From Halorubrum sp. CSM-61 (GTDB taxonomy: Archaea; Halobacteriota; Halobacteria; Halobacteriales; Haloferacaceae), in NCBI RefSeq assembly GCF_003781945.1, contig NZ_RJJW01000004.1:1-64000 (forward strand): a DNA stretch of 64,000 nucleotides, read 5' to 3'. The translations under genes were made by a program, and so were the position numbers. Every line of letters starts with the position of its first letter. Within the stretch, counting starts at the first letter, position 1. Shown here piece after piece: positions 8,967 through 17,577 of this stretch. The notes beneath the pieces are model-generated. The model was not told where the DNA came from and ran no database searches. It was given only the letters and a program-made list of their open reading frames with translations.

Positions 8967-9923
8967 TCAGGAGAACGACGGGAGGACCTCCTCCCGGTAC
9001 ATGTCGATCAGTGCCGCCTGATCGTCGCCGATCTGCATGGTGTAGACGTGGTCGTAGCCGGCGTCGATCGCCGTCTGAATGCTGTCGATGTGGGCCTGCG
9101 GGTCGGGGTCCGTGATGATGCTCCCCTCGGCGACGTCGTCCGCCGAGAGCGACTCGACCGCCTGTTCGAAGAGCGACGGCGTCGCCAGCTCGGTGCTCAG
9201 CTCGCCCGGGAGCTCGCTGTTCGGCCACTTCTCGTAGGCGGTCGCGACGGCCTTCTCCTCGCTGTCGCCGACGCACGCCTGGAGCTGACAGAAGCGGGGG
9301 CCCTCCCCGCCCTCCTCCTCCCAGACGTCGACGACCTCCTGCGGGCCGACCGACCAGAACCCGTCGCCGAACCCGGCCGCGGCGCGGGCGGTCCGCTCGC
9401 CGTACGCGGAGACGCAGATCGGCGGGGTCTCCTCGGGGAGGGTGAACAGCTTCGCGTTCTCGACGGTGTAATGCTCCCCGTAGTGGCTGACCTCTCGACC
9501 GGTCCAGAGCTTCCGGATCACGTCGACGGCCTCCTCGAGCATCTCCAGCCGAACGGCGTGGGCCGGCCAGCGATCGCCCAGCACGTGTTCGTTCAGGTTC
9601 TCGCCGGTCCCGACGCCCGCGTAGAACTCGCGGCCGTCGAACATCGCGGCGGCGGTGCCGGCGGCCTGCGCGTAGATCGCCGGATGAAAGCGGATGATCG
9701 GCGCCGAGACGCCCACGCCCACGTCGATCTCGTCGGTCGCCGCCGCGACCCCGCCCAGCGTCGACCACACGAACGGGGAGTGGCCCTGCTCGCTGACCCA
9801 CGGATGGAAGTGGTCCGAGACGGAGAGGAAGTCGAACCCGGCCTCCTCCGCCCGCTCCGCGTACTCGACCAGTTCGCTCGGGTGATGCTCCTCGCTCGAC
9901 AGCGTGAATCCTATCTCTACCAT
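8967..9923 (-). CDS. F420-dependent LLM-class oxidoreductase (TIGR03557-type)
   Basis: A 318-residue luciferase-like (bacterial LLM fold, TIM barrel) flavin/F420 oxidoreductase. The start VEIGFTLSSEEHHPSELVEYAERAEEAGFDFLSVSDHFHPW is characteristic of the TIGR03557 subgroup related to F420-dependent glucose-6-phosphate dehydrogenase. SDHFHPW supplies the conserved active-site His. GVGTGENLNEHVLG and the C-terminal DHVYTMQIGDDQ are also family-typical. It probably transfers hydride between coenzyme F420 and an alcohol or aldehyde; the substrate is not deducible. It is monocistronic, with about 200 bases lacking features before the SRPBCC gene. Confidence 0.88.
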   Translation of the reverse strand: MVEIGFTLSSEEHHPSELVEYAERAEEAGFDFLSVSDHFHPWVSEQGHSPFVWSTLGGVAAATDEIDVGVGVSAPIIRFHPAIYAQAAGTAAAMFDGREFYAGVGTGENLNEHVLGDRWPAHAVRLEMLEEAVDVIRKLWTGREVSHYGEHYTVENAKLFTLPEETPPICVSAYGERTARAAAGFGDGFWSVGPQEVVDVWEEEGGEGPRFCQLQACVGDSEEKAVATAYEKWPNSELPGELSTELATPSLFEQAVESLSADDVAEGSIITDPDPQAHIDSIQTAIDAGYDHVYTMQIGDDQAALIDMYREEVLPSFS

Positions 9924-10187
9924 TGTGAACTCCGAGGGTTACCCACGCGGGATCTAGCTAGGTGACCGCTCAGAGCGTGAACTCACTGCTAGCATCTGAA
10001 AGGGCTTTTAGCCGCTCGCGTCTCGGATAAAACGAAACGCCCCAACCGCGTCGATGCCGTTTCTCGGTGCGAGCGCGGGCCCTTCCGACGTGAAGCCACT
10101 CAAGACGCGCGGAAGGCGCCCCCGTTATCCCCCAGCCACCGCGATCTCACGCGCCGCGGGGGGCCCCGGGACCGGCCGCCGGGGAGG

Positions 10188-10418
10188 TCAGAGCAGGAGC
10201 GAGATCACGGCCAGCACGAGGAAGACGATGACGAGCCACTTCGCGACGGTCATCGAGAGGCCGGCGACGCCGCGCGCGCCGAGGACCGCCGCGACGATCG
10301 CGATGATGAAGAACAACACCGCGAGCTCGAGGAAGTCGCCCGAGAACTGTAGCGGCATCGAGAGCTCTATTCCCGACTGGAGCAGTTGATCGACCGACGG
10401 TATGGTTGTACTGTCCAT
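10188..10418 (-). CDS. DUF1328 small membrane protein
   Basis: A 76-residue protein with two membrane helices (about 28-50 and 56-76), joined by GARGVAGLS. The pattern [24 protein letters not shown] is the hallmark of the DUF1328/YtjA family of small inner-membrane proteins. Function is unknown; bacterial members respond to envelope stress. It stands alone between the LLM oxidoreductase and gamma-glutamyltransferase genes. Confidence 0.85.
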   Translation of the reverse strand: MDSTTIPSVDQLLQSGIELSMPLQFSGDFLELAVLFFIIAIVAAVLGARGVAGLSMTVAKWLVIVFLVLAVISLLL

Positions 10419-10598
10419 ACCCTGAATGGTGGTGCCGTTCGATTAGTTATACGGCCTGAAAACGAGTAAGGCCGGATTATTCTCCGATCGCACGCGACGA
10501 GGCGACGACTCGGGGTCGGCTCGCCGGCGAGCACTGAACGGGCCCACACCGGAACTGTCCGGGCGGACGTTTAACAGGGCGCCGGTGAAGGTGTGTTC

Positions 10599-12227
10599 AT
10601 GGACCCAGACGTGGACCGGTTCGGCTCTCGGCGCTCGACGGTGTACGGACAGCGAGGCGTGGTCGCCACGAGCCAACCGCTCGCGAGCGAGGCGGGGATC
10701 GAGGTGCTCCGGGACGGCGGGAACGCGTTCGACGCCGCGGTGGCGACCGCCGCCGCGCTCAACGTCGTCGAGCCCACGTCGACGGGGCTGGGCGGCGACG
10801 TGTTCGCGCTGTACCGCACCGCCGACGGCGAGGTCGGCGCCATGCGCGCCTGCGGCGGCGCGCCCGCCGACGCGACGATCGAGAACGCCAGAGCGGCGCT
10901 CGCGGCCGACGACGACGTTGACGAGGACGATCCGAGCGCGGTCGAGATGCCGATGACGGGGGCGCAGACGGTGACGGTTCCGGGGACCGCCCGCGGGTGG
11001 GAGGCGACCGCCGAGCGGTTCGGCGAATTCGGCCTTGATCGCCTCCTGCAGCCGGCGATCCGCTACGCGACGGAGGGGTACCCGGTCAGCGAGGTGATCG
11101 CGGACGCGTGGAGCCACGGGGAGGACCTCTTCGAGAGCGACCACGCCCGCGAGGCGTACCTCTTCGGCGGGGAGTCGCCCGCGGTCGGGGAACGGGTGAC
11201 GCTCCCCCGGCTCGGCGAGTCGTTGGAGCTGATCGCCGAGGAGGGGGCCGACGCCGTCTACGAGGGCGAGATCGCCGAGGCCATCGCCGCGGAGGTGCAG
11301 GCGGCGGGCGGGTTCATGACGGTCGACGACCTCGCGGACTTCGAGGTGGAATGGCCGGACCCGGTCTCGACGACGTACAACGGCGCGGAGGTGTACGAGC
11401 TCCCGCCGAACAACCAGGGGCTCATCGCGCTGGAGGCGCTCAACGTCGCGGCCGAGCTGGGCGCCGGCGAGTACGACTACGACAGCCCGGAGCGCGTCCA
11501 CTACTTCGCAGAGGCGCTGAAGGTGGCGTTCCACGACGGCCATCGGTACATCACCGACCCGAGCTACGAGGAGATCCCCCCGCTCGCGTCCGCGGACTGG
11601 GCGGAGCGCAGGGCGAGCGAGGTCGGCGAGACGGCCAACCGCGACGTGAGCTTCGGCGTCCCCGACGCCAACGCGGAGGACGCCGACACCGTCCTGCTGA
11701 CGGTCGCCGACGAGGCGGGAAACGTCGTCTCCTACATCAACTCGCGGTTCGCCGGGTTCGGCTCCGGGCTCGTCGCGGGCGAGACGGGGATCGCCCTCCA
11801 GAACCGCGGCGCGTCGTTCTCGCTCGACCCGGACCACCCGAACCGCCTCGAACCGGGGAAGCGGCCGTTCCACACCCTGATCCCCGGACTGATCCGGTTC
11901 GACGAGGACGACTGGGCCGCCTTCGGCGTGATGGGCGGGTACATGCAGCCGCAGGGGCACGTGCAGGTGGTCTCGAACGTCGTCGACTACGGGATGCCGC
12001 TCCAGCGGGCGCTCGACGAGCCGCGGTGGCGCTACCGGGAGAGCGGCGAGTTAGCGCTCGAACCCCACGTCGACGGGGGGACCGCCGCGAAGCTGGCCCG
12101 GAAGGACCACGACGTCTCGACGCTCCCGCCGGTCATGTTCGGCGGCGCCCAGATCGCGCGGTGTCGGGACGGCGTCCTCTCGGCGGCGACCGAGCCGCGC
12201 AAGGACGGGAACGCGCAGGGGTACTGA
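10599..12227 (+). CDS. Gamma-glutamyltransferase family protein
   Basis: A 542-residue Ntn-hydrolase of the gamma-glutamyltranspeptidase family. The N-terminal region has GVVATSQPLASEAGIEVLRDGGNAFDAAVA. The autocatalytic cleavage site is replaced in context: Thr364 in DTVLLTVADEAGNVVS aligns with the nucleophile of the usual TTHFSVVD motif. The downstream GKRPFHTLIPG and MGGYMQPQGHVQV blocks are conserved. The enzyme hydrolyses or transfers gamma-glutamyl groups; haloarchaea use gamma-glutamylcysteine as a main thiol, a plausible substrate. No signal peptide is visible, so it may act inside the cell. The ATG at 10599 is preferred to the GTG two codons upstream. Confidence 0.88.
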   Translation: MDPDVDRFGSRRSTVYGQRGVVATSQPLASEAGIEVLRDGGNAFDAAVATAAALNVVEPTSTGLGGDVFALYRTADGEVGAMRACGGAPADATIENARAALAADDDVDEDDPSAVEMPMTGAQTVTVPGTARGWEATAERFGEFGLDRLLQPAIRYATEGYPVSEVIADAWSHGEDLFESDHAREAYLFGGESPAVGERVTLPRLGESLELIAEEGADAVYEGEIAEAIAAEVQAAGGFMTVDDLADFEVEWPDPVSTTYNGAEVYELPPNNQGLIALEALNVAAELGAGEYDYDSPERVHYFAEALKVAFHDGHRYITDPSYEEIPPLASADWAERRASEVGETANRDVSFGVPDANAEDADTVLLTVADEAGNVVSYINSRFAGFGSGLVAGETGIALQNRGASFSLDPDHPNRLEPGKRPFHTLIPGLIRFDEDDWAAFGVMGGYMQPQGHVQVVSNVVDYGMPLQRALDEPRWRYRESGELALEPHVDGGTAAKLARKDHDVSTLPPVMFGGAQIARCRDGVLSAATEPRKDGNAQGY

Positions 12228-12435
12228 CCCCGACCCGCTCGCCGTCGTCGACCGCGCCCTCGCGGCGGACCGAACTGGGACGCCCCGGCGAGACATGATT
12301 GATATCTATAACTAACGGGGGTTTCGCCGCGATCGGCGAATGACGCGGACGCCCGAGAGCCGGCGTCTCGAACGCGTCACACCCCCCATCGTCGGAACGG
12401 ATCGGGCTGCTGTGGTATTTGTGGGCGTGGATACT

Positions 12436-12443
12436 CTTATAAG
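12436..12443 (+). promoter_or_regulatory. TATA box of the substrate-binding protein gene
   Basis: CTTATAAG centred about 29 nt before the ATG at 12469. This spacing is typical for leaderless haloarchaeal transcripts and supports 12469, rather than the upstream in-frame ATG at 12451, as the start. Confidence 0.7.
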
Positions 12444-12468
12444 CTCACGTATGGTATGGCGTAACAGA

Positions 12469-13872
12469 ATGACGCGAAGGATACAGCGACGCGACGTACT
12501 CAAGGGCGCCGGAGTGGCCGGCATCGCGGCACTCGCCGGTTGCTCGACCGAGAGCGGCGACGGCAGCGACGGAGGCGACACCTCGGACGGAGGCGACGGC
12601 TCCGACGGAAGCGACGGGTCCGACGGCTCCGACGGAAGCGACGGTTCCGACGGCGGATCCGGCGGCGACGCGCCGGACGCCGTGATGGTCGTCGGCTTCC
12701 CGGAGTCGGGCATCCAGCTGTTCCGCGACTTCTACTCCGATTTCGCCAGCGACGTGCCGGACCTCGACATCATCGTGCCGGACGGGCTGATCGACAGCGA
12801 CCTCCCCGGCGAGGTCGACAACGACATGAACAACGTCATCGGGACCGCGCCGTCCGCGGGCGGTCCGGGCGCGGACTTTTTCACCAGTTCCTACGAGGAG
12901 GAGTACGACACCGCGCCGGGCGTGTTCACCGCGCAGGCCTACGACGCGATGGCGGTCGAGATCCTCGCGGCGACCGCCGCGGGCGAGAACGACGGCGAGG
13001 CCATCCGCGACCGGATCCGGACCGTCGCGAACCCCGGCGGCGATGAGTTCGGTCCGGAGAACCTCCCCGAGGCGGTCGAAACCGTCGCCGCCGGCGATCC
13101 CGTCCACTACGTCGGGGCGTCGTCGAGCGTCGACTTCGACGTCAACGGCGACATCGCCACCGCGGCGTACGACGTGCGGGACTTCCAGGACGGCGAGATC
13201 GTCACGCTCGACACCCTCGAGTTCGGCAACGAGCTCTCGGACGAGGACCTGAACGCGCCGGCGGCCGACCCCGTCGGAATCGACGGGGAGTTCGAGGCGA
13301 AGATCGGCGTGCTGATGCCCGAGACCGGCGACCTCGGGTCGCTCGGCGGTCCGATCCGCGACGGCGCGCTGCTCGCCGCGATTCAGGTCAACGACGCCGA
13401 CCTGAACGTCACGGTCGACACCCGGGTCGAGGACACGCAGACGGACCCGCAGGCGGGGATCTCGGGCGCGAACGCGCTCGTCGACGCCGGCTACGGCGCC
13501 GTCGTCGGCCCGGCCGCCTCGAACGTGAACCTCCAGGTGGCCGACCAGGTGTACATCCCCAACGGCGTCGTCGGGATCTCGCCGTCCTCGACGAGCCCGG
13601 ACGTGACCGACCTGGACGACAACGACTACGTCTTCCGGACCGCGCCGTCCGACCTCCTGCAGGGCCCGGCGATGGCCGAACTCGCGCGCGGCGACACGAT
13701 CGGCGCCGAGTCCTCGGGGACGCTGTACCTCAACGACGCCTACGGGCAGTCGCTCGAGGAGGAGTACGTGTCCTCCTTCGAGGAGAGCGGCGGGACCATC
13801 GGAGAGCGCGTCTCCTTCGAGCCCGCACAGGCGACGTACACCAGCCAGTGGTCGAGCGTGCTGAACCAGTAG
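12469..13872 (+). CDS. Tat lipoprotein substrate-binding protein with apparently permuted halves
   Basis: A 467-residue Leu/Ile/Val-type (type I periplasmic) binding protein. Residues 1-25 are a Tat signal (RRDVLKG) with lipobox LAGC and lipidated Cys25, and 26-67 a Gly/Ser/Asp linker. Residues about 69-255 (VMVVGFPESGIQLFRDFYS through YDVRDFQDGEIVTLDTLEF) correspond to the part that normally forms the C-terminal half. Residues about 277-467 (KIGVLMPETGDLGSLGGPIRDG through TYTSQWSSVLNQ) correspond to the usual N-terminal half, which normally follows the linker directly. The order is therefore reversed, as in a circular permutation. It lies tail-to-tail with the livHMGF operon and probably delivers substrate to it; which amino acid or amide is unknown. 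Confidence 0.85.
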   Translation: MTRRIQRRDVLKGAGVAGIAALAGCSTESGDGSDGGDTSDGGDGSDGSDGSDGSDGSDGSDGGSGGDAPDAVMVVGFPESGIQLFRDFYSDFASDVPDLDIIVPDGLIDSDLPGEVDNDMNNVIGTAPSAGGPGADFFTSSYEEEYDTAPGVFTAQAYDAMAVEILAATAAGENDGEAIRDRIRTVANPGGDEFGPENLPEAVETVAAGDPVHYVGASSSVDFDVNGDIATAAYDVRDFQDGEIVTLDTLEFGNELSDEDLNAPAADPVGIDGEFEAKIGVLMPETGDLGSLGGPIRDGALLAAIQVNDADLNVTVDTRVEDTQTDPQAGISGANALVDAGYGAVVGPAASNVNLQVADQVYIPNGVVGISPSSTSPDVTDLDDNDYVFRTAPSDLLQGPAMAELARGDTIGAESSGTLYLNDAYGQSLEEEYVSSFEESGGTIGERVSFEPAQATYTSQWSSVLNQ

Positions 13873-13884
13873 GCGTCCCGTAGC

Positions 13885-13914
13885 GACGGTCGGTCCGTCG
13901 ATATTTCCGTTTTT
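13885..13914 (+). terminator. Hairpin plus T-tract after the binding-protein gene
   Basis: A GACGG/CCGTC hairpin (13885-13899) is followed by a T-rich run ending in five T (to 13914), just after the stop codon. It probably ends the plus-strand transcript before repeat copy B. Confidence 0.5.
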
Positions 13915-13969
13915 CTCGTGAACTCCGCTTTCGTCGTCGGATAGCGGGTCGTCCGGCGGAACTGGCCGC

Positions 13970-14442
13970 TGATAGACGGTTTTGAGTGATAGCGGGAGTG
14001 GGTGAAGCAGATCGGCGGCGGGGAGGGTATTTAAACGGTGATGAGCGACAGTGGCGATCGCTTATAAACGACGAGTGCGGTGGCGCGCGCCTCCGAGTGG
14101 CCGACAGGCCACGAGGAGCGCGTGCGAGGGAGCCCGCGGCCGCCGGAGGCGGCCGCGGCGAGGTTGGGGGGGCGTGAGGTGCGGGGCGGTGCGGTCGGGT
14201 GGGACTCAAAGGGGCAGCCGCTGCGGACGGCGCAGGCGACGTAAGGACCACAGGGAACGAGCGAAGCGAGTGACCGAGGACCGCAACGAGCGTGCGCCGT
14301 CCGCAGCGGCTGGGGCTTTGGAGGTCGTCACCGCGTCGACGACGTATAAACAGCCGACAGCAACACCTCAATCCGACTTATAAACAACTACTCCACCACA
14401 ATGATTCACCCACTCTCGGCATCAATCGCCACTGGGTCTGTA
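13970..14442 (+). repeat. Dispersed hairpin element, copy B
   Basis: This copy is in the same orientation as copy A. The left inner box GCGGGAGTGGGTGAAGCAG starts near 13990. The right end has the inverted inner box (TTCACCCACTCTCGGCATC) and the outer box CTGGGTCTGTA ending at 14442. Interior hairpins differ in sequence from copy A: GTGGCC-GACA-GGCCAC, and an 11-bp stem CCGCGGCCGCC with a 3-nt loop. The central stem is perfect over 19 bp (14216-14234 with 14293-14311). TATA-like boxes TATTTAAAC and CTTATAAAC flank the body on both sides. It separates the binding-protein gene from the livF end of the ABC operon. Confidence 0.85.
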
Positions 14443-14544
14443 TTATCTCACTCGGGTCGGCACGTGTCGCCGACTGGGAGTTCGATAACCCGCTCGGCAC
14501 TTCGCCGAACGAACTTCCCGCTGATCGAAGTGCGGGCGATCGAG

Positions 14545-15339
14545 CTACCCGCCGAGGAAGTCCTTCCGCACGTCCTCGTCGCCGAGCAGCACCTCCCCGC
14601 GGTCGGTGTACCGGTTCTCCCCGTTCACGAGGACGTAGCCGCGGTCGCAGCGCCGCAGCGCCTCCTTGGCGTTCTGCTCGACCATCAGGACCGCCGTCCC
14701 CGAGTCGTTGATCCGGTCGATCCGGTCGAACATGTCGGCGACGAGGTCGGGCGCGAGCCCCGCGGAGGGCTCGTCGAGCAGTAGCAGGTCGGGGTCGAGC
14801 ATGAGCGCCCGCCCCATCGCGACCATCTGCCGCTGGCCGCCCGAGAGCGTCCCGGCCTTCTGCGCTTTCCGCTCCCGGAGGATCGGGAAGCGGTCGTAGA
14901 TCTCCTCGATCCGGTCTTCGGGGACCTCGTCGAGGATGTACGCGCCCATCTCCAGATTCTCGCGCACGCTCAGCCCCGGGAACACGTTGTCCGTCTGCGG
15001 GACGAACCCGATCCCCTCGCGGATGATCTGCTCGGGCGCGAGCCCGTGGATCGATTCGCCCTCGAACTCGACGATGCCGTCCATGTAGGTCGTGAGCCCG
15101 AAGACGGTCTTCATCACCGTCGACTTGCCGGCCCCGTTGGGACCGACGATGGTAACGTACTCCCCGTCGGCGACGTCGAGGTCGACGTCGGAGAGGATCT
15201 GGAGGTCGCCGTAGCCGGCGTCGAGGTCCCGGAGCCGGAGGATCGCGTCGCCGTCGAGCGTGTGCGTCGTTCCCGCCTCGACGTCGGCTTCGGCGGAGGC
15301 CGCTGTGTCGTCGCCCGAGTCGCTCTCTTCGACGCTCAT
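14545..15339 (-). CDS. livF: ABC transporter ATP-binding protein, LivF type
   Basis: A 264-residue ATPase, last gene of the livHMGF operon. Walker A GPNGAGKST, Q-loop VPQTDNVFPGLSV, signature LSGGQRQM, Walker B LLLLDEPSAGLAP and H-loop-type region MVEQN are all present. The MVEQNAKEAL form is typical of LivF rather than LivG. An acidic extension of about 30 residues precedes the ABC domain. Its ATG overlaps the livG stop by 4 bp, indicating translational coupling. Together with LivG it powers import by the LivH/LivM channel. Confidence 0.92.
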   Translation of the reverse strand: MSVEESDSGDDTAASAEADVEAGTTHTLDGDAILRLRDLDAGYGDLQILSDVDLDVADGEYVTIVGPNGAGKSTVMKTVFGLTTYMDGIVEFEGESIHGLAPEQIIREGIGFVPQTDNVFPGLSVRENLEMGAYILDEVPEDRIEEIYDRFPILRERKAQKAGTLSGGQRQMVAMGRALMLDPDLLLLDEPSAGLAPDLVADMFDRIDRINDSGTAVLMVEQNAKEALRRCDRGYVLVNGENRYTDRGEVLLGDEDVRKDFLGG

Positions 15340-16241
15340 ATGTCCTCCCCCAGGTACGCCTCGATGACTCGTTCGTCGTTCCGTATCTCGTCGCCGGTCC
15401 CCTCGGCGAGAACGCTTCCCTGGTGCATGACGATGACGTGTTCGCAGTTGTTCATGATGACGTCCATGTCGTGTTCGACGAGGAGGAAGGTGTAGCCGTC
15501 CTCGCGCAGCTGGTGGATCCGGTCGAGGAGCTTCTCCTCTAGCGTGGGGTTGACCCCCGCGAGCGGCTCGTCGAGCAGGACCACTTCAGGATCGGTCATG
15601 AGCGCGCGCGCCATCTCCAGCAGCTTCCGTTGTCCCCCGGAGAGGTTGCCGGCGTGTTCGGTCGCGAGGTGGTCGATCTCGAAGAAGTCGAGCGTCTCCC
15701 AGGCGCGCTCGCGGATCTCCTCCTCCTGTTCGATCACCTCGCCGCGGAGCCCGGGGGTGACCGCCCGGATCGCCGACTCGCCGATCTGGCCCTTCGGCGC
15801 GAGCATCAGGTTCTCCAGCACGGTCATCTCCGAGAGCTCGCGGGCGATCTGGAACGTTCGCACGAGCCCCTTCCGCGCCATCCGGTACGGTTCGAGCCCG
15901 GTGACGTTCTCGCCCTTGAAGTACACCGACCCCGCCGTCGGCTCGTGGACGCCGGTGATGCAGTTGAACGTGGTCGACTTGCCGGCCCCGTTGGGGCCGA
16001 TAAGCCCGGTCAGCGACCCCTGTTCGACTTCGAAGGTGGCGCCGTCGACCGCCGTGACGCCGCCGAACCGCTTGACGAGCCCCTCGACGCGGAGCGGCGA
16101 CGTCCCGCCGGACGGGATGTGCTTCGCCGCCTCCTCGACGGCGCTGTCGTTCGCCTCGGGCTCGTCGGTGATCGCGTCGGCCGCGTCGACCTCGTCCGCC
16201 GCGTCGGCGATGTCGGACGCGTCCGGGACGTCGCTACTCAT
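15336..16241 (-). CDS. livG: ABC transporter ATP-binding protein, LivG type
   Basis: A 301-residue ATPase. After an acidic N-terminal extension of about 50 residues come LVKRFGGVTAVDGATFEV, Walker A GPNGAGKST, LSGGQRKLLEMARAL and the LivG-typical Walker B/D-loop LLDEPLAGVNPTLEEKLLD with VEHDMDVIMNNCEHVIVM. The ATG at 16241 overlaps the livM stop by 8 bp. An ATG three codons upstream is possible but less likely. It is one of two ATPases of the branched-chain-amino-acid-type importer. Confidence 0.92.
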   Translation of the reverse strand: MSSDVPDASDIADAADEVDAADAITDEPEANDSAVEEAAKHIPSGGTSPLRVEGLVKRFGGVTAVDGATFEVEQGSLTGLIGPNGAGKSTTFNCITGVHEPTAGSVYFKGENVTGLEPYRMARKGLVRTFQIARELSEMTVLENLMLAPKGQIGESAIRAVTPGLRGEVIEQEEEIRERAWETLDFFEIDHLATEHAGNLSGGQRKLLEMARALMTDPEVVLLDEPLAGVNPTLEEKLLDRIHQLREDGYTFLLVEHDMDVIMNNCEHVIVMHQGSVLAEGTGDEIRNDERVIEAYLGEDI

Positions 16242-17577
16242 CGGTCTCACCCCCGCCGGGTCGCTCCGAGAGGTCGACGGCCGCGGCCGTCTCGATCCGG
16301 TCGCCGAGTAGCCCGTCGGGCCGCCGGTGCATGATGAACACCAGGATGAGCCCGAGGAAGACGAACTGCAGCGGCGCGATGTTGTCCGTCGCGTACGCGA
16401 GGAACGCTGTCGGGTCCAGCGAGACCAGCGCGTCCCCGAACGACGGCGGCGTCTGGGCGTCGATGACGTCGCGGAGCGCCGCCCCGATGCGGCGCGGCCC
16501 CTCGAAGAGCACGGTCGCGAAGACGATGCCGCCGAGGACCGCGCCGGTGTTCGACCCGGACCCGCCGATGATGACGGCGATGAAGACGTAGAAGGTCAAG
16601 AGGGGCATGAACTGCGGCGTCGGCGAGACGTTGCCCTGGCTGCCGAACCAGAGGATCCCCGCGAGCCCCATCAGCGCGCAGCCGATGACGAACACCTTGA
16701 TCTTGATCAGGTCCACGTTCTTCCCGAGCGAGTCGGCGACGAGCTCGTCCTCCCGGATCGCCTTGAGCGTCCGACCGAACGGCGACCGGCCGAGCCGTTC
16801 GAGCAGGACGTAAAAGCCGATCACGAAGGCGGCGAGCACGGCGATGTACCCCCAGTCGATCAGGATCGTGTTGGAGATGCCGAGCCCGCTCTCGCCGAAG
16901 ACGCCGAAGACGAGGTCGCCGAGGGCCGTCGGCGTCCCGGCCTGTCCGTCGACGAGGAACAGGTCTCGGACGGGGTTCCGCGGCATTCCCATCCCCCGGC
17001 CGCCGCCGGTGCCGACGCCGAGCGCGTCCCTGAGGAACGTGTCGAACGCGCTCGACTGGAGGAACAGCCGGATGATCTCCGAGATGCCGAGCGTGACGAT
17101 CGCGAGGTAGTCGGCCTTGAGCCGGAGCGCCGGGAGCGCCGCGAGCAGCCCCACGACGGCGGCCACCAGCATGCCGGCGGCGATGCCGACCGGGAGCGGG
17201 AGGCCGAATCCGGGCGGCCCGAACGCCGGGTCCGGGGATCGAACGACGATCCCCATCGTGTAGACGCCGAGCGCCATGAACCCGGCGACGCCGATGTTGA
17301 ACAGCCCGGCGTACCCCCACTGGAGGTTCAACGCGAGCGCGGCGAGCGCGTACACGAGCCCGAGGAACGTCAGCGTCCGCATCAGCCCGACGACGCTGTT
17401 GAGCCCGTCGGTGAAGGTGAGAACGGTCGCGGCAAGGTAGACTAAGAGGAGCGTCCCGAGCACGAGCCCGAGGTCGCTCCGTCTGGCGGCGTCGATCAGG
17501 GCGGCGGTCGCGCTCTCCGGGGCCGATCCGTCGGCCGGCGCGTCCCCGTCGCTCGACGGCGGCGAAGCGTCGCTCAT
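16234..17577 (-). CDS. livM: ABC transporter permease, LivM type
   Basis: A 447-residue permease. A polar acidic N-terminus (about 35 residues) leads into eight to ten membrane helices. LivM signatures include ALNLQWGYAGLFNIGVAGFMALGVYT, LRLKADYLAIVTLGISEIIRL and FGRTLKAIREDELVADSLGKN (the EAA-type loop contacting the ATPase). The insert with GTGGGRGMGMPRNPVRDLFL is longer than in bacterial LivM, which is usual for haloarchaea. The start at 17577 overlaps the livH stop by 4 bp. Confidence 0.92.
   Translation of the reverse strand: MSDASPPSSDGDAPADGSAPESATAALIDAARRSDLGLVLGTLLLVYLAATVLTFTDGLNSVVGLMRTLTFLGLVYALAALALNLQWGYAGLFNIGVAGFMALGVYTMGIVVRSPDPAFGPPGFGLPLPVGIAAGMLVAAVVGLLAALPALRLKADYLAIVTLGISEIIRLFLQSSAFDTFLRDALGVGTGGGRGMGMPRNPVRDLFLVDGQAGTPTALGDLVFGVFGESGLGISNTILIDWGYIAVLAAFVIGFYVLLERLGRSPFGRTLKAIREDELVADSLGKNVDLIKIKVFVIGCALMGLAGILWFGSQGNVSPTPQFMPLLTFYVFIAVIIGGSGSNTGAVLGGIVFATVLFEGPRRIGAALRDVIDAQTPPSFGDALVSLDPTAFLAYATDNIAPLQFVFLGLILVFIMHRRPDGLLGDRIETAAAVDLSERPGGGETDE

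Noticed and set aside
7987-9801. Very long minus-strand frame over the SRPBCC and LLM genes
   Set aside because: Only the part up to 8763 has haloarchaeal protein character; the rest is an Arg/Gly-rich shadow of the LLM oxidoreductase gene in another frame.
10593-10599. GTG at 10593 as start of the gamma-glutamyltransferase
   Set aside because: It would add only Met-Phe before the ATG at 10599; the ATG is the simpler start. The difference is minor.
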